Program-made: the position numbers and the translations under genes
Shown here: in pieces, positions 1-7,414 of the stretch
Numbering within the stretch: the stretch's first letter is position 1
How the letters are laid out: each line of letters opens with the position of its first letter
Assembly: GCA_039817825.1 (NCBI GenBank)
Contig: JBCBVA010000122.1
Location: forward strand, 1 to 11,121
DNA from: PCC-7336 sp039817825
GTDB taxonomy: Bacteria > Cyanobacteriota > Cyanobacteriia > Thermostichales > PCC-7336
Direction of reading: 5' to 3'
Length of the DNA stretch: 11,121 bases
The notes under the pieces: generated by a model
Databases searched by the model: none
The model's input: the letters and a program-made list of their open reading frames with translations, nothing else
What the model was told of the DNA's origin: nothing

Positions 1-123
<123 letters not shown>

Positions 124-155
124 TTCCTGAGCTTCTACTAGCTTTTTAAAAGTAG

Positions 156-183
156 AGCGCCCTCGCTGTCGAGGGCGCTTTTT
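156..183 (+). terminator. Intrinsic terminator of psbA
   Basis: A perfect 10-bp stem (156-165 with 170-179), GC-rich, has a 4-nt CTGT loop and is followed directly by a T run ending at 183. It lies 32 nt after the psbA stop. The same hairpin could also stop transcripts arriving from upp on the other strand, though the T tract there is broken. Confidence 0.93.
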
Positions 184-278
184 GCGTGAATTGCTGCTGC
201 AACAGAGGGCTCAAATTGATATCTCGCTTAGTTTTATCTGGGTTCGATAATCCTCAGCAAAACGCTGGCAAACTGACC

Positions 279-938
279 TTAATCTTCGGTGCCAAATGCG
301 CGATCGCCCGCATCTCCCAAGCCGGGCACGATAAATCCTTGCTCATTTAGATGCTCGTCAATTGTTGCCGTATAAATCTGCAAACTGGGGTAGGTCTCGC
401 CAATGCGCTTGAGGGCTGGGGCAGAGGCAATAATTGACAAGATTCTGACCAGGCTTATGTCTGCGCCGCGCTGCTCTAGTTCTTGCAGCGTCTGAACAAT
501 GGTGCCCCCTGTGGCCAACATGGGTTCTAAGATGGCAACCCTGGTGTTGGCTGCAAAGGTATCGGGAAGTCGATTGAGATAACAGCTCGACTCAAGTGTG
601 GTTTCATCGCGCTTAAATCCTAGGTGGTACACTCTGCTATTCGACAAAATGGCCTGACATTTATCCACCATCGCCAGACCCGCTCTCAAAACCGGAACAA
701 TGGCTATTGGTTGACTAACATCAATAATTTCAGCATCGCAAGGGGTCAGGGGAGTTTGCACCTGCACCAACTGAGTCGGCAACCATTCGCGGGCTGCTTC
801 GTAGGTCAACCAATGGCTCAGTTCGCCAATTGCCGTGCGGAACAGCGGCATTGGGGAGTCGGCATCCCGAACGATCGCCAACCAATGCTTGATGGAAGGA
901 TGGGGAGGAACGTACACCCTCAGCTGTAAATTTGCCAT
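279..938 (-). CDS. upp: Uracil phosphoribosyltransferase
   Basis: Pyrimidine-salvage enzyme of the cytosol that makes UMP from uracil and PRPP. The 219-residue protein is close to the usual family length of about 210. It has VPVLRAGLAM (81-90), GFKRDETTLE (107-116), the PRPP-binding loop EPMLATGGT (138-146) and the C-terminal uracil-binding segment PGLGDAGDRAFGT (205-217). The PRPP loop begins with Glu where most members have Asp, and ends in Thr rather than Ser; both are conservative. The ATG at 936-938 gives an N-terminus matching the family, with only a weak GAG-type ribosome site. The gene converges on psbA and diverges from gpmI, so it appears monocistronic. Confidence 0.95.
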   Translation of the reverse strand: MANLQLRVYVPPHPSIKHWLAIVRDADSPMPLFRTAIGELSHWLTYEAAREWLPTQLVQVQTPLTPCDAEIIDVSQPIAIVPVLRAGLAMVDKCQAILSNSRVYHLGFKRDETTLESSCYLNRLPDTFAANTRVAILEPMLATGGTIVQTLQELEQRGADISLVRILSIIASAPALKRIGETYPSLQIYTATIDEHLNEQGFIVPGLGDAGDRAFGTED

Positions 939-1344
939 GCCAGACTCTAGATACGAACTTATCGAATACTGGCAATCCTATCGTGGCAACCCGTCTGTTT
1001 CGATGGGTGCTGGACAGCAATGGAAATAAGTTCCTCAAAATAAGTACGTCAGTGGAGTCAACGCGAGCTGCAACACGAGATTGCACAGTCAGAATGAGCG
1101 TTGGTACAGGCCAATCCCGAGGCTTTCCTTAACGGGAAATCGTGTATCACCAGCCTTGCTGTCTCTATTCCAGAACTGCCAATAGGGGTTAGGTGCGCCT
1201 GTAAGTCGCTTGTTTTCAAGGTTAAGAATGCAGTGATAAGAGAATGTACTTGTCGTCTGAAAGCCCGATGGGCTATGTCTTTGCTGAAGGAAGAATTCGG
1301 TGGAATGATATGATGCACCCATCTCTTGACGAGGACTATCAAGC
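939..1344. other. Divergent intergenic region upp / gpmI
   Basis: These 406 bp separate two divergent genes and must hold the 5' ends of both transcripts. I see no convincing gene. A small hairpin AGCCC-gat-GGGCT sits at 1262-1274. A TTGCTG-like -35 (about 1280) and an AT-rich TGATATGAT stretch (about 1305) upstream of gpmI could be promoter elements, but their spacing is poor. The only clear signal is the GAGGA Shine-Dalgarno at 1331-1335. Confidence 0.5.
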
Positions 1345-2937
1345 ATGGCAAATGCACCGGTCTCACCAGCGGTGTTAGTTATCTTAGATGGCTGGGGATT
1401 CAGTACATCAGAAGATGGCAATGCGATTGTGAACGCCAGCACTCCCGTCATGGATAGCCTTTGGGCAACCTATCCCCATACGCTAGTGGCCACGTCTGGT
1501 AAGCGAGTCGGATTGCCGGATGGACAGATGGGCAACTCGGAAGTGGGGCACTTGACCATCGGGTCGGGTCGGGTCGTGCCTCAAGAGCTAGTGAGAATTT
1601 CAGACTTAGCTGCAGCAGGAAGACTGGGAGAACGCGAACCGATCGCGCAACTGTGTCAGGGAGTTAAAGAGCGAGGAACAAAACTGCACCTAGTCGGTTT
1701 GTGTTCTGACGGTGGGGTTCACTCTCACATCGATCATTTGCTGGCCCTCATCGATGTGGCTTGCAAATGGGGATTGCATCCTTACGTTCATGCGATTACG
1801 GATGGCCGAGATACCACTCCTAAAAGTGGGATCGCCTACCTAGCTAAGCTGCAAGAGAAGCTTGATGATGCGGGCGGTACGCTAGTAACCCTAGCGGGTC
1901 GCTATTATGCGATGGATCGAGACCGCCGCTGGGATCGCACTGAAAAAATGTATCGGGCGATGACGGAGCCCGACGGTGGTGTTTCCCAATCTGCTGTCGA
2001 ATACTTAGAGGCGTCCTACGACCGAGAGATCTACGATGAATTTATCGAGCCCACTCGACTGGCAGACGGAATTGTCGAGCCTGGGGATGGTCTACTGTGC
2101 TTTAACTTCAGACCCGATCGCTCCCGTCAGCTGATCAATGCATTGGTCACGCCAGAATTCTCCGAATTTGAACGTCAGGCAATTGACTCGCTGCAAGTAG
2201 TCACTATGACTCAGTATGAAGCTGGGTTGCCAGTTGAAGTGGCGTTCTCGCCTCAGAACTTAGACAACATTTTGGGACAGGTGATTAGCGAAGCTGGTCT
2301 CAAGCAATTGCGCATTGCAGAGACTGAGAAATACGCCCACGTTACCTATTTCTTTAATGGTGGCATCGAACAGCCGTTTGAGGGAGAAGACCGAGAACTC
2401 ATTCTCAGCCCTTCTGTTTCTACCTACGACCAACAGCCAGAAATGTCGGCAGAGGAAGTGACCGATAACGCGATCGCGGCCATCTCGCGCCGGGAGTATT
2501 CGTTGGTTGTTCTGAACTATGCCAACCCTGACATGGTGGGTCACACCGGCAACTACGAGGCCACCGTGAAGGCAATTGAGACAGTCGATACCTGTTTGGG
2601 CCGGTTGCTATCAGCCACGATTACTGTTGGGGGAACGGCACTCATTCTGGCGGATCACGGCAACGCCGAAGTGATGTGGGATGATAGCGGTCGTCCGTGG
2701 ACGGCTCATACCAGTAACCCTGTGCCGTTGATGCTGGTGGAAGGAGAAGGGCTCAAGTTAGAAGGACGTGGCAACGATGTGGGCTTGCGGGATGATGGCA
2801 GCCTAGCCGATGTGGCGCCGACTATTTTGGAAATTCTAGGCGTCGAACAACCGGCAGAAATGACCGGACAATCCCTGTTGCTACCTGCCGATTACACGGT
2901 TCGCCAAAACCGCACCCCGGTTCACTTGAATCTGTAG
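1345..2937 (+). CDS. gpmI: 2,3-bisphosphoglycerate-independent phosphoglycerate mutase
   Basis: Cytosolic glycolytic and gluconeogenic enzyme that interconverts 3- and 2-phosphoglycerate through a phosphoserine intermediate, using two Mn ions. The 530-residue length fits the iPGM family. Visible motifs: LDGWG with metal ligand Asp15, GNSEVGH with catalytic Ser65, SDGGVHSH (121-128), ITDGRDT (151-157), GRYYAMDRDRRWDR (185-198), FRPDRSRQ (255-262), TEKYAHVTYFFNGG (327-340), NPDMVGH (394-400), ADHGNAE (436-442) and TAHTSNPVP (453-461). All expected metal and substrate residues are present. The ATG at 1345 has GAGGA at 1331-1335, nine bases upstream. Many cyanobacteria carry secG after this gene; here the next gene is convergent and unrelated. 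Confidence 0.98.
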   Translation: MANAPVSPAVLVILDGWGFSTSEDGNAIVNASTPVMDSLWATYPHTLVATSGKRVGLPDGQMGNSEVGHLTIGSGRVVPQELVRISDLAAAGRLGEREPIAQLCQGVKERGTKLHLVGLCSDGGVHSHIDHLLALIDVACKWGLHPYVHAITDGRDTTPKSGIAYLAKLQEKLDDAGGTLVTLAGRYYAMDRDRRWDRTEKMYRAMTEPDGGVSQSAVEYLEASYDREIYDEFIEPTRLADGIVEPGDGLLCFNFRPDRSRQLINALVTPEFSEFERQAIDSLQVVTMTQYEAGLPVEVAFSPQNLDNILGQVISEAGLKQLRIAETEKYAHVTYFFNGGIEQPFEGEDRELILSPSVSTYDQQPEMSAEEVTDNAIAAISRREYSLVVLNYANPDMVGHTGNYEATVKAIETVDTCLGRLLSATITVGGTALILADHGNAEVMWDDSGRPWTAHTSNPVPLMLVEGEGLKLEGRGNDVGLRDDGSLADVAPTILEILGVEQPAEMTGQSLLLPADYTVRQNRTPVHLNL

Positions 2938-2938
2938 T

Positions 2939-2966
2939 GTGAAATCTATCGCGTGAAATCTATCGT
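2939..2966 (+). repeat. Tandem 14-nt duplication after gpmI
   Basis: Two adjacent copies, GTGAAATCTATCGC (2939-2952) and GTGAAATCTATCGT (2953-2966), differ only in the last base. The array begins one base after the gpmI stop codon. It is probably a slippage duplication in the 3' UTR; no function can be assigned. Confidence 0.85.
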
Positions 2967-2994
2967 CTGACAGTGTTCCCGTTGAATGGGGTTG

Positions 2995-3028
2995 CTTCTG
3001 GAAACGAGTTTCTGTACGTCTCCAGAAG
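2995..3028. terminator. Possible bidirectional terminator between convergent genes
   Basis: CTTCTGGA (2995-3002) pairs with TCCAGAAG (3021-3028), and inner ACG/CGT pairs extend the stem past one mismatch. It lies between the convergent ends of gpmI and the small minus-strand gene. No proper T run follows on either strand, so it could be only an RNA-stabilising hairpin. Confidence 0.35.
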
Positions 3029-3033
3029 GGCTT

Positions 3034-3276
3034 TCAATACAGCCCCGTGTTAGCCAAAAGTTTTGACAGCGTCTCGATAAAACTCGAGCCGAATTGACTG
3101 GCCAGAGTTCCGCACACCAGCACGAAAAAGGCTGCGATACCAATATGGAGTGAATCGAACGGTATCGACGTAACAGAATAGGGAACTGCAATCATAATTG
3201 CGCCTACAGTCGCTCCCCCCAGGAATTGGTAAAGCTGGGTCGTAACCGATCGATCGGGAGTCTTATTGGAATTCAT
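3034..3276 (-). CDS. Small two-helix membrane protein, function unknown
   Basis: An 80-residue protein I cannot assign to a named family. A polar N-terminus (1-16) precedes a hydrophobic segment rich in Gly and Ala (about 18-38, with GGATVGAIMIAVPY). A short loop leads to a second hydrophobic segment (about 44-66, with IGIAAFFVLVCGTLA) and an amphipathic tail. This predicts a two-span inner or thylakoid membrane protein. The ATG at 3274-3276 has GGAG ten bases upstream (complement of 3287-3290). An overlapping minus frame (2946-3191) is open but lacks this coherent composition. The gene converges on gpmI and lies downstream of the WD40 gene on the same strand, separated by 328 bp that include a repeat element, so co-transcription is doubtful. 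Confidence 0.7.
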   Translation of the reverse strand: MNSNKTPDRSVTTQLYQFLGGATVGAIMIAVPYSVTSIPFDSLHIGIAAFFVLVCGTLASQFGSSFIETLSKLLANTGLY

Positions 3277-3300
3277 GTCTCGGATACTCCATTGTGGTCC

Positions 3301-3400
3301 GAAGAGCCGATATAGCAGTGGCTACACTACTGCGGACATTTCAGCTGTGTCCCTGACGAAGCATAGAAACCTTTGTCCTAACTGAAATGGAAAACACCAT
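3301..3400 (+). repeat. Left copy of inverted-repeat element flanking the WD40 gene
   Basis: Read on the plus strand, block A (3301-3345) includes CACTACTGCGGACATTTCAGC at its right end and aligns without gaps to the complement of 7501-7545, 34 of 45 identical. A 28-nt unrelated spacer follows. Block B (3374-3400), beginning TGTCCTAACTGAAATG, matches the complement of 7442-7468 at 24 of 27 positions. CATTTCAG (3337-3344) and CTGAAATG (3382-3389) form an 8-bp inverted repeat within the copy. The element points towards the 3' end of the WD40 gene, so if it is a promoter it would drive antisense RNA or a lost gene. Confidence 0.85.
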
Positions 3401-3479
3401 ACTCTCCATTCGAGAAAGTTCATTCGCTGATATCGATTCTGGCGTAGCAGACAGCGATCTGCCCAGCGTATATCCGTGA
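3387..3479 (+). CDS. Possible 30-residue leader-like peptide (speculative)
   Basis: The ATG at 3387 is the one embedded in block B of the left repeat (CTGAAATG). It opens a 30-codon frame beginning MENTILSIRE and ending LPSVYP. At the same place in the right repeat an ATG opens a frame beginning MKNAIA; the peptides diverge after about five residues. The stop TGA overlaps the ATG of a second short frame (3479-3625) as TGATG, an arrangement typical of translational coupling. There is no Shine-Dalgarno and I recognise no family. It may be chance or a remnant. Confidence 0.2.
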   Translation: MENTILSIRESSFADIDSGVADSDLPSVYP

Positions 3480-3625
3480 TGTTTTATGAGATGAGTCTCT
3501 ACAGCGATCGGCAATCCGCTATGGAGGCTTCCATTCCGTTTTTCCCTGCCGAAGAGCCATCCAGATGCGTCGTCGGCGATCAACTCGCAAGCATAGCTCG
3601 GTGGTTACTGGGCAACGGCTCCTAG
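3479..3625 (+). CDS. Possible 48-residue short ORF, TGATG-coupled (speculative)
   Basis: A 48-codon frame beginning MFYEMSLYSD and ending RWLLGNGS starts inside the TGATG that stops the preceding 30-codon frame. Its end overlaps the last 21 bases of the WD40 gene tail to tail. I recognise no family and see no ribosome site. It could be a decayed gene fragment or a chance frame; an 80-codon minus frame (3341-3583) competes for the same DNA. Confidence 0.15.
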   Translation: MFYEMSLYSDRQSAMEASIPFFPAEEPSRCVVGDQLASIARWLLGNGS

Positions 3626-6600
3626 CTCCATTAAGGTTTGCTTGCAGGCATCGGTAATGCCGCGCACCCCCGAAATATTCATGCCTTCGTAGGGTCTAGC
3701 AGACTTCAGTACCTGGATACAGCCACCGGTACTCGTATCCCACAATCGAATGGTCTCGTCTTGGCTGCCGCTGGCGAGCATTTCACCCTGAGGGCTAAAG
3801 GCCACCGACCACGCAATATTGGTATGGCCGTTGAGAACGTGCAGGCACTGGCCGGAGTGAACCTCCCAAATCCGCACCGTCCGATCGCTACTGCTGCTGG
3901 CCAGCAGCTCTCCTGAGGGGCTGAAGGCGATCGACCATACGCGGCTGGAATGGCCCTTGAGCGTTTTACGACACGTCCGCTTGCGAGCGTCCCATAGCTT
4001 GATGGTGGAATCACCACTTCCTGTGGCTAGGGTTTTGCCATCCGGACTGAAGGCCACCGTCCACACCCAATTGTCGTGACCGCTGAGGGTATCCAGACAG
4101 GTTCCGGACTGGATGTCCCACACCTTCGCGGTGGTATCGTAGCTGGCGCTGGCCAGGGTTTTGCCATCCGGACTGAAGGCAATTTCGCACACCCAACTGC
4201 TGTGTTGGTCGAGCACCATTTGGCAGGTGCCTGTATCCAACGACCACACCCGCACGGTGCCATCTTCGCTGGCGCTGGCCAGGGTGCGTCCGTCAGGGCT
4301 AAACGCCACCGACCAGATGCGGCTGGTGTGCCCCTGCAACGCTTGTAGGCACTGGCTGCTGCTGGCGTCCCAGATGCGGATAATGGCCGAGCTATTGGCA
4401 CTTGCCAACCATCGACCGTCCGGACTGAACGCCACCGATGACACCCAACTTCCCGACGACTCGCGCAGAGTATGTTGGCAGGAATCGGGCGTTTGGTATG
4501 GCTCGAAACTGACCGACCACAGGCGAACAGCGCGATCGTCATGGCTGCTCGCCAGAGTTTTGCCGTCAGGAGCAAATGCCACCGACCAGACTCGACTGGT
4601 ATACCCCTGCAAGGTTTTCTGACAGAATCCACTGCTGACTGTCCACAGCCGGACTGTATGGTCGCCGCTGCCACTCACTAGCAATTGTCCGTCAGGGCTG
4701 AAGGCGATCGCCCGCACCCAATTAGAGTGACCGCGCAAGGTTTTCAGGCATTGACCGCTATCGATATCCCAAACTTTGATCGTATGGTCTTCGCTGCCGC
4801 TGGCAATCACATTCCCCAATGGACTGATGGCCAGCGAGCGCACCCAATTCGCGTGACCTTCAAGGACGTGCAAGCAGTCTCCAGTGGAGACATCCCACAC
4901 CCTGACCGTGCGATCGCTACAGCTACTTGCCAGTCGCTGTCCGTCAGGGGTAAAGGCAATCGCCCAAATGCGATCGATGCTGTGCCCTTCCAAGCTACGC
5001 AGCCGGGTTTGTGCAGACACATCCCAGAGCACAATTGCACTGGCATCTCCAGCACAGGCCAACATCGCACCGTCAGGACTAAACGCAATGCTGCGAATCC
5101 ACTGGCACTGGCCGTTCAATTCCGCCACACAGGTTTCAGTGGTGATGTCCCATAAATTGACACTGCCATCCTCGCAGCCGCAGGCCAGGGTCTGACCGTC
5201 TGGGCTGAAGGCAACCGCCCATATTTGACTGCACTGACCGTTCAGCACAGCCGTTTGATGCTGACGTTCCACGTTCCACAACGCCACTGTGCCATCTTCG
5301 CTGCCGCTGGCCAGTGTGGTGCCGTCCGGACTAAAGGCAAGCGACCAAATCCAACCATCGTGCCCGCTCAATGTCCCCAGCTTTTGCCCGAGACCGGCGG
5401 GGCTATGCTCTGTCTTCCCTGCCCACAGGTGGATTCCTCCATTGGCTCCAGCGGTGGCGAACAAGTTGCCATCGGGACTGTATGCGATGGTCAACGTTAG
5501 GCCCAGCAGTTCGGTAAATAGCGAGTCAGATAAATCGGCATGAGAGAAGTTGACACCATGCAGGTCGATGTCTCGCAAGTTGGCCTGCCAAACGGTGAGA
5601 TGGGAGAAATCGTAACCCGTCAGTGGACGCTGCAAGTGCTTCAGCAGGGCGATCGCGTTGCTGCAGACATAGCCCGTTTGATTGGCTTGCCGATCGCGAG
5701 CTTTGGGATACTGGCCAGAGGCGAATACTCCGCTGGGGGCACCCGAGACTTCAGGTAGTGGAACAGGGGCCGAATCCACGCTCGCTCGTACATCATCTAG
5801 CACCGGCCGTAAGTGAACTTCGAGCGCTTTCGCAGATCCCAAACGCTCCAATAGACGAGCCGAAATCGGAGCCAGAATCATTGCTACCTGGCGATCGCGA
5901 ATGTAGTCGTTTGCTTGGGCTTTGACTAATGCGTGAGTGCAAAACAATTCGGCCCGTTGGTCGAGGATTTCCTCGCACACCTGCTCGACTACATAGCGCG
6001 TGACGAACTCCATCAACACTGGCTGCTGGGTGAATCGCCCCTCATTTGCTTCTACTAGCGAGCGCCGTTGCAGCGAGACCAACGCTTGCATTAACTCACT
6101 GGTGGAGCGATGGCACAAGCAATCGGTATCTAACTCAGCGAGAGTGATGGGCTCGCGGGCGATCGCCAACCAAATCATCACGGCTTTTTCCAGGGGGGGC
6201 AGTCGCTGAAACTGCTGTTGCAACAGCGTGTTGATGTCGTCGAATAGGACGTTCTCCCGCTCCTCCAGTTGCAGAAACTGGGTCAAGCTACCGGCAAAAA
6301 AATCTCGAATTGTAGCAGCAGCTAACTGGAGAGCCAGGGGATTGCCGCCGAATCGGTTGGTGAACTGATGCCAGTCTTGCTCCGTTCCCGAAAATGTCCC
6401 TTTGGTGTTGCAGATGGTGCGGCTATCGGAGGAGGACACCCCCAACACATGAATACTGCGCACCGGACACCCATCCCCGTCCCTCAGCACCAAGCCGCTG
6501 GGGGGTTCGCGTGACGTGAGTAATGCGCAGCTTTGGTGCTCTGTTTCCCAAATGGCGCGAAACAGCTGACCGTATCCTTCGTATTGGGGTTGGTATCCCC

Positions 6601-7414
6601 CCGAGCGATCGCCCCCCTGCAAAATGGACTCCACATTGTCCAGAACCAACAAGCAGCGAGAGTCACGCAGGTATCCAATCAGCTGACGAATTTTGCCATC
6701 CATCCGCTCGGCAATGTCCTCAACATGCTGGCGGCTCAGCACCTGAATCAAATCGGCGAGCATTTCCCCCACGGGGGGGGCATTGCGCAAACTGCGCCAT
6801 ACCAAACTGGAAAACTGGGGGTGTACCGTATGGGCCAGTTTTGCAGCCAGTGTCGTTTTTCCCATCCCCCCCATGCCCAGCAGGGCAACCGACCGGCATC
6901 GGTCCGTCACAATCCACCGAGTCAGGGTGTCGAGTTCCAGCGATCGCCCGCAGAATGCCGACACGGCGGGGGCATCTCCCCAATCCACCACTCCAGAGGC
7001 GGAGGATGTATGACTATTTTCGTTCAAATAGAGAGACGCGATGCTCTCGGTTACCGGAATAAAGTTTGCCGGCATGGGGGCGGCTAGAGCGGCAAAGTTC
7101 ACTGGAGAGGCAGCCGTTCGAACTGACGACGACAGTTGCTTCTCTAACGCTGTCACCTCCAGCAGTTCGGTGGGGCGATCGCCAATAGCAGAGTCTTCCT
7201 GAGCGACAGTTTCCCAATCCACCTCAACGGCGGAGCAGATGGCAATAAACGCTTCGCGGCGAATGGGCTGTTGGGCCCAGAATCGATTCAGAGTGGCGCG
7301 GGAGGTGAATGCTTTGCGGCACCAGGTTTCAGCCGTTTTATTCCAATGCTTGCGACGCCTGGCGCGATCGATCCGTTCCAATCCCGCCTCAGATGCTTGT
7401 ACTGAATCCGCCAT
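3605..7414 (-). CDS. STAND NTPase: HTH-like head, NB-ARC domain and 14 WD40 blades
   Basis: A large 1269-residue protein of the signal-transduction ATPase (STAND) class. Residues about 10-72 look like a helix-turn-helix (AETWCRKAFTSRATLNRFW, then FIAICSAVEVDWETV). The NB-ARC domain spans about 152-375: P-loop GMGGMGKTT (180-188), Walker B LLVLD (255-259), sensor TSRE (300-303) and GGNPLALQL (356-364). A winged-helix-like region follows (about 400-480, with QPVLMEFVTRY). Residues about 598-640 are pentapeptide-like (LHGVNFSHADLSDSLF). Fourteen WD40 blades fill 641-1225, enough for two seven-blade propellers. Such proteins are soluble and, by family knowledge, oligomerise on ligand binding. No nuclease, protease or other effector is fused, so a partner is likely. 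The start at 7414 lacks a well-spaced ribosome site: GGGAG lies 16 nt upstream. Confidence 0.93.
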   Translation of the reverse strand: MADSVQASEAGLERIDRARRRKHWNKTAETWCRKAFTSRATLNRFWAQQPIRREAFIAICSAVEVDWETVAQEDSAIGDRPTELLEVTALEKQLSSSVRTAASPVNFAALAAPMPANFIPVTESIASLYLNENSHTSSASGVVDWGDAPAVSAFCGRSLELDTLTRWIVTDRCRSVALLGMGGMGKTTLAAKLAHTVHPQFSSLVWRSLRNAPPVGEMLADLIQVLSRQHVEDIAERMDGKIRQLIGYLRDSRCLLVLDNVESILQGGDRSGGYQPQYEGYGQLFRAIWETEHQSCALLTSREPPSGLVLRDGDGCPVRSIHVLGVSSSDSRTICNTKGTFSGTEQDWHQFTNRFGGNPLALQLAAATIRDFFAGSLTQFLQLEERENVLFDDINTLLQQQFQRLPPLEKAVMIWLAIAREPITLAELDTDCLCHRSTSELMQALVSLQRRSLVEANEGRFTQQPVLMEFVTRYVVEQVCEEILDQRAELFCTHALVKAQANDYIRDRQVAMILAPISARLLERLGSAKALEVHLRPVLDDVRASVDSAPVPLPEVSGAPSGVFASGQYPKARDRQANQTGYVCSNAIALLKHLQRPLTGYDFSHLTVWQANLRDIDLHGVNFSHADLSDSLFTELLGLTLTIAYSPDGNLFATAGANGGIHLWAGKTEHSPAGLGQKLGTLSGHDGWIWSLAFSPDGTTLASGSEDGTVALWNVERQHQTAVLNGQCSQIWAVAFSPDGQTLACGCEDGSVNLWDITTETCVAELNGQCQWIRSIAFSPDGAMLACAGDASAIVLWDVSAQTRLRSLEGHSIDRIWAIAFTPDGQRLASSCSDRTVRVWDVSTGDCLHVLEGHANWVRSLAISPLGNVIASGSEDHTIKVWDIDSGQCLKTLRGHSNWVRAIAFSPDGQLLVSGSGDHTVRLWTVSSGFCQKTLQGYTSRVWSVAFAPDGKTLASSHDDRAVRLWSVSFEPYQTPDSCQHTLRESSGSWVSSVAFSPDGRWLASANSSAIIRIWDASSSQCLQALQGHTSRIWSVAFSPDGRTLASASEDGTVRVWSLDTGTCQMVLDQHSSWVCEIAFSPDGKTLASASYDTTAKVWDIQSGTCLDTLSGHDNWVWTVAFSPDGKTLATGSGDSTIKLWDARKRTCRKTLKGHSSRVWSIAFSPSGELLASSSSDRTVRIWEVHSGQCLHVLNGHTNIAWSVAFSPQGEMLASGSQDETIRLWDTSTGGCIQVLKSARPYEGMNISGVRGITDACKQTLMELGAVAQ
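3740..5494 (-). repeat. 126-bp tandem repeats encoding WD40 blades
   Basis: Fourteen units with a usual period of 42 codons (126 bp) encode the pattern VWSVAFSPDG...LASGS.D.TVRLW. Two spacings differ: blades 4-5 are 43 residues apart, and blades 8-9 are 49 apart because of an insertion near residues 967-985. Some units are nearly identical as DNA: the same 26 bases occur at 4029-4054 and 4155-4180, exactly one period apart. That points to recent duplication or gene conversion among blades. Confidence 0.95.

Larger units (their letters stand above)
3277..3604. other. Intergenic region between WD40 gene and small membrane gene
   Basis: These 328 bp contain the left inverted-repeat element (3301-3400), a pair of 10-bp direct repeats CCGAAGAGCC (3299-3308 and 3549-3558), and two very short plus-strand frames (3387-3479 and 3479-3625). 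I see no clear terminator for the WD40 gene. The stretch could be the decayed remains of another gene that used the left element as its upstream region. Confidence 0.5.

Noticed and set aside
236..255. tRNA T-arm-like GGTTCGATAATCC after psbA
   Set aside because: The flanking bases do not pair as a T-stem, and no acceptor, D or anticodon arms fit around it.
3341..3583. 80-codon minus frame 21 bp after the WD40 stop
   Set aside because: It overlaps the left repeat element, has no clear ribosome site and no recognisable features; it remains possible but unsupported.
4027..5155. Several overlapping open frames on both strands within the WD40 repeats
   Set aside because: They repeat with the 126-bp period of the blades and encode no recognisable fold; they are by-products of the repeat.
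3740..5494. CRISPR-like periodicity
   Set aside because: The period is 126 bp, in frame and protein-coding (WD40); there are no short identical repeats with unique spacers.
6523..7087. Long open plus-strand frames (179 and 184 codons) opposite the NB-ARC region
   Set aside because: They lie wholly antisense to a well-supported domain, have low-complexity Pro/His/Arg composition and no ribosome site. They are shadows of GC-rich coding DNA.
3605..7414. Target of a diversity-generating retroelement
   Set aside because: No reverse transcriptase or template repeat is in the window, and blade differences are not concentrated at adenines in one terminal repeat.
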